Below are positions 62,141 through 64,000 of a DNA stretch of 64,000 bases, in pieces. Each line of letters begins with the position of its first letter. Position 1 is the stretch's first letter. The DNA is taken from NCBI GenBank assembly GCA_030041095.1, contig JASHON010000087.1:1-64000 (forward strand). Direction: 5' to 3'. The position numbers and the translations under genes were made by a program. The stretch comes from Terriglobia bacterium (GTDB taxonomy: Bacteria; Acidobacteriota; Terriglobia; UBA7540). The notes beneath the pieces were generated by a model. That model did no database searches, was not told the origin of the DNA, and saw only the letters and a list, made by a program, of their open reading frames with translations.

Positions 62141-62290
62141 AGCATGAAAGCCAAAAGCAATTCCCAGGGAATAAGCCTGAATGCCAAGTCGGAGGAGATT
62201 CCCTTCGCCTTGAGACGACGGAGTCGATTGCAGGATGTTGAGCTCTGCCAAGTCAGCAGCCGACAATGAGACGCTACGAAACTTCTCCGT
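62141..62290 (-). pseudogene. Remnant of an SNF2-type defence helicase (N-terminal region)
   Basis: The frame reads STEKFRSVSLSAADLAELNI, LQSTPSSQGEGNLLRLGIQA and YSLGIAFGFHA. In SNF2-type helicases of DUF1156/DUF499 operons the same run (FRSV-LSAADLA-L-ILQ-TPSSQGEGNLLRLGIQA-SLGIAYEFDPYF) comes just before the helicase core. Here the similarity breaks after GIAFGF and the core is absent. The 5' side ends in the purine-rich repeat. It is in the same direction as the other remnants, matching the usual operon order. Confidence 0.6.
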
Positions 62291-62294
62291 CGAC

Positions 62295-62422
62295 AAGGGA
62301 TGAGAGGCGAGAGACAAGAGGCAAGAGACAAGAGACGAGAGGCAAGAGACGAGAGACAAGAGACGAGAGGCAAGAGACGAGGGACGAGGGACAAGCGACA
62401 AGGGACGGGCAAGCCTGGCTTT
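62295..62422. repeat. Purine-rich GAGAC repeat tract, right copy
   Basis: About 128 bases of near-pure purine on the plus strand, built from repeated AAGAGAC, GAGAGAC, GAGGC and GAGGGAC words, ending GCAAGCCTGGCTTT. It is a longer copy, in the same orientation, of the tract at 59561-59621. All six-frame translations are low complexity, so it is not coding. Confidence 0.87.
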
Positions 62423-62508
62423 CAACTCTGGATTATCTTCACCCAGCGTTTCTTTCCTCTCGTCTCTGGTCTCTCGTCTCTAACTTCACGTTTTCCAGCT
62501 CTCGCCCA

Positions 62509-64000
62509 TCAATTAATTGACTTCAAGTAGAGCAGGGTCATATCGTCCTGGGCTTCGTCACTGCCCGTCCAGTCGGTAATGCGGCGGTAGATTTCAGCAG
62601 CCATCAGGTGGGGCGGGGAATCGAGCGCCTGGCGCGCGGCCTCTGCCAGCCTCATTTCTCCAAACTCCTCACCATAAGCGTTTTCAGGCTCAGTCATGCC
62701 GTCCGTGAAGGCGAGAACGATATCGCCCGGCTCGAGCGCGACTTGGGCTTGCTCGAAGCCGGCATTGGGGAACAGGCCAATGACGGTGCCGCCGCAGTCC
62801 AGCCGCAGTATCGTATCGCGGCGAAAGAGGAAGGGAGCAGGATGACCCGCGTTGGTATAGGTGAGAACGCGGGACGCGCGGTCGTAGTCCGCATAGAAGA
62901 AGGTAACGTACTTGGCGTCCGGCGTGTTGGCATAAAGCTGCCGATTGAGCCTGGCCACGACGCTGGCCGGGTTCTGTAGTCCGGCGCTCATCAATCCAGT
63001 CTGGCCGGTCTGGCCGTCGTAGAGTTGAGCTCGGACGGCAGACTGGATTCCCGCCATCAGAAGCGCGGCGAAAATACCTTTCCCGCTGACGTCGCCGAGC
63101 GCCAGGGCAACACGGTGGTCGTCGGTGAGGAGGAAATCGTAGTAGTCGCCGCTCACTTCGCGCGCAGGACGGCACGTGCCGAACAGTTGCAACCCAGGAG
63201 AATCCGGCACCGCCTGTGGAAAAAGCTGGCTTTGCACTTCCCGGGCTATCTTCAGCTCACCTTCCAGCCGCGTTTTTTCACGGGATTCAGCGAGGAGGCG
63301 CTCGACGGATGCGGTCATCGAATCGAAGGCCACGCCCAGGGCGCTGATCTGGTCGCGGGGAGGCAGGCCAACGCGGTAGGAGAAATCCCCGGCGCTCACA
63401 CGTTCCGTGGCCTTTTGCAGACGGTTAACCGTGAAGGTGATAGTTCGCGTGAGCGTGATGCCGATGATGAGAGCGATCAATTCAATGAGCAGAAACACCA
63501 CGCTGGCCGCCATAAAGATATAGACCGGAATGTTGGGAAAGCCCGTGATTAAATGGAGAAGTTGCCCGTCCAGCGACACGATTCGCGAGCTGACAAAAAC
63601 CAGAATCGGCTCACGCCGCAGGTTAAAGCCGGAAGAGTTCCACTCGATGGGATTGAGTGCAGAATAACCCTCCACCTCAACGTCGTACCACGCGGTGCGG
63701 GGGGGAAGTGGAACGGATGCTGAGCTGATGATGCCGCCCGTCACTCCGGACGACGAGCGAAGTTGAGCGCGGGAACCTTCACCCGTTACGCGAATCGTTA
63801 CATTTCCCCTCCCGAGCATCACGTGGACCGGGCCGATTCCTCTTCCTGCCCGGTCGAGCAGGGGAGAGGACAACGGCACTGATACCACGGAAGTCAGCGC
63901 TCCTGCGGCCGTCTGCCTCTTGCTCGCGGCGAGCAGAAAGAACGCGCCACGATCCTCCACGACTCCCGCAAACCCCTTTTCCGTGAGCCACGTTGGAACC
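62509..64000 (-). CDS. HAMP/SpoIIE (PP2C)-type serine phosphatase, 5'-truncated by the window
   Basis: The frame remains open past the right edge (residues before GTG 63960 read WLTEKGFAGV), so the start lies outside. Visible are an extracytoplasmic part, a membrane helix (IPVYIFMAASVVFLLIELIA), a HAMP domain (RTITFTVNRLQKATERVSAG), a short coiled coil (LLAESREKTRLEGELKIARE) and a SpoIIE/RsbU phosphatase domain: SGDYYDFLLTDD, LALGDVSGKGIFAALLMAG, YTNAGHPAPFLFRRD, IVLAFTDGMTEPENAYGEEF and DDMTLLYLK. It probably dephosphorylates an anti-sigma antagonist in a general stress cascade. Metal-binding Asp residues are intact. Confidence 0.92.
   Translation of the reverse strand, partial: VPTWLTEKGFAGVVEDRGAFFLLAASKRQTAAGALTSVVSVPLSSPLLDRAGRGIGPVHVMLGRGNVTIRVTGEGSRAQLRSSSGVTGGIISSASVPLPPRTAWYDVEVEGYSALNPIEWNSSGFNLRREPILVFVSSRIVSLDGQLLHLITGFPNIPVYIFMAASVVFLLIELIALIIGITLTRTITFTVNRLQKATERVSAGDFSYRVGLPPRDQISALGVAFDSMTASVERLLAESREKTRLEGELKIAREVQSQLFPQAVPDSPGLQLFGTCRPAREVSGDYYDFLLTDDHRVALALGDVSGKGIFAALLMAGIQSAVRAQLYDGQTGQTGLMSAGLQNPASVVARLNRQLYANTPDAKYVTFFYADYDRASRVLTYTNAGHPAPFLFRRDTILRLDCGGTVIGLFPNAGFEQAQVALEPGDIVLAFTDGMTEPENAYGEEFGEMRLAEAARQALDSPPHLMAAEIYRRITDWTGSDEAQDDMTLLYLKSIN

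Noticed and set aside
61901-62425. A 174-residue protein including the HicB sequence
   Set aside because: The upstream 104 residues are repeat-tract translation (SRLLSLVSCLSSLVSC type) plus helicase remnant; only the last 70 residues are HicB.

Overview
The window looks like a stretch of chromosome from an uncultured member of the Acidobacteriota. The main grounds are Oar-type TonB-dependent receptors with an N-terminal carboxypeptidase-regulatory domain, a secreted beta-propeller sensor kinase with a NarL-type partner, HDOD and SpoIIE-type regulators, many Tat-exported glycoside hydrolases, and small repeat types common in that phylum. No rRNA or taxonomic marker was tested, so this is inference from gene content.

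Layout. 1-6342 (+): the tail of a receptor, a TPR protein, a secreted GH53 endo-galactanase, and an overlapping kinase/response-regulator pair. 6396-10038 (-): a TonB receptor behind a complete cobalamin riboswitch, so probably a B12 importer, preceded by an HDOD protein. 10526-15045: rsmI, a methyltransferase remnant and a large Oar-like receptor. 15498-27960 (-): mostly housekeeping genes, namely an ABC-2 exporter, dus, a FabZ-like dehydratase, a YhaM-like nuclease, a SurA-like isomerase, mfd, a heptose adenylyltransferase, a flippase and a DegT aminotransferase. 28290-30685 (+): Sua5/TsaC, a YdcF-type protein and a K+ channel-like protein. 30761-33718 (+): a sigma-70-like promoter, an M-box magnesium riboswitch with terminator, a soluble PRC-barrel/MgtE-N/CBS protein and an Nramp-family transporter with atypical metal-site motifs. 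33854-36250: the two CoA-transferase subunits separated by small ORFs, a palindromic mobile repeat, a small conserved protein and tRNA-Leu(CAG).

36493-57688 is an accessory glycan region: a Gfo/Idh/MocA protein, GH92, three GH29 alpha-L-fucosidases, an L-fuconate dehydratase-like enolase-superfamily enzyme, an L-rhamnose mutarotase-family protein, a beta-helix protein, an APC permease and an F5/8C-domain protein. Seven of its products carry twin-arginine signals. It reads as a fucose/mannose-containing glycan degradation locus with a non-phosphorylating fucose route, of which only some steps are present here.

59561-62422 is a decayed defence island between two purine-rich GAGAC repeat tracts. 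On the minus strand, in transcription order, it holds an N-terminal fragment of an SNF2-type helicase, an orphan HicB antitoxin, a frameshifted REP-associated transposase, the C-terminus of a DUF1156 methyltransferase, an intact overlapping DUF6978-DUF1828/1829 gene pair, the first residues of a DUF499 ATPase, and a transposase remnant. The intact pair inside a dead operon and the M-box/MgtE-N/Nramp operon are the two most interesting items. The window ends inside a HAMP/SpoIIE-type phosphatase gene. All family assignments come from reading motifs; no database search was run.
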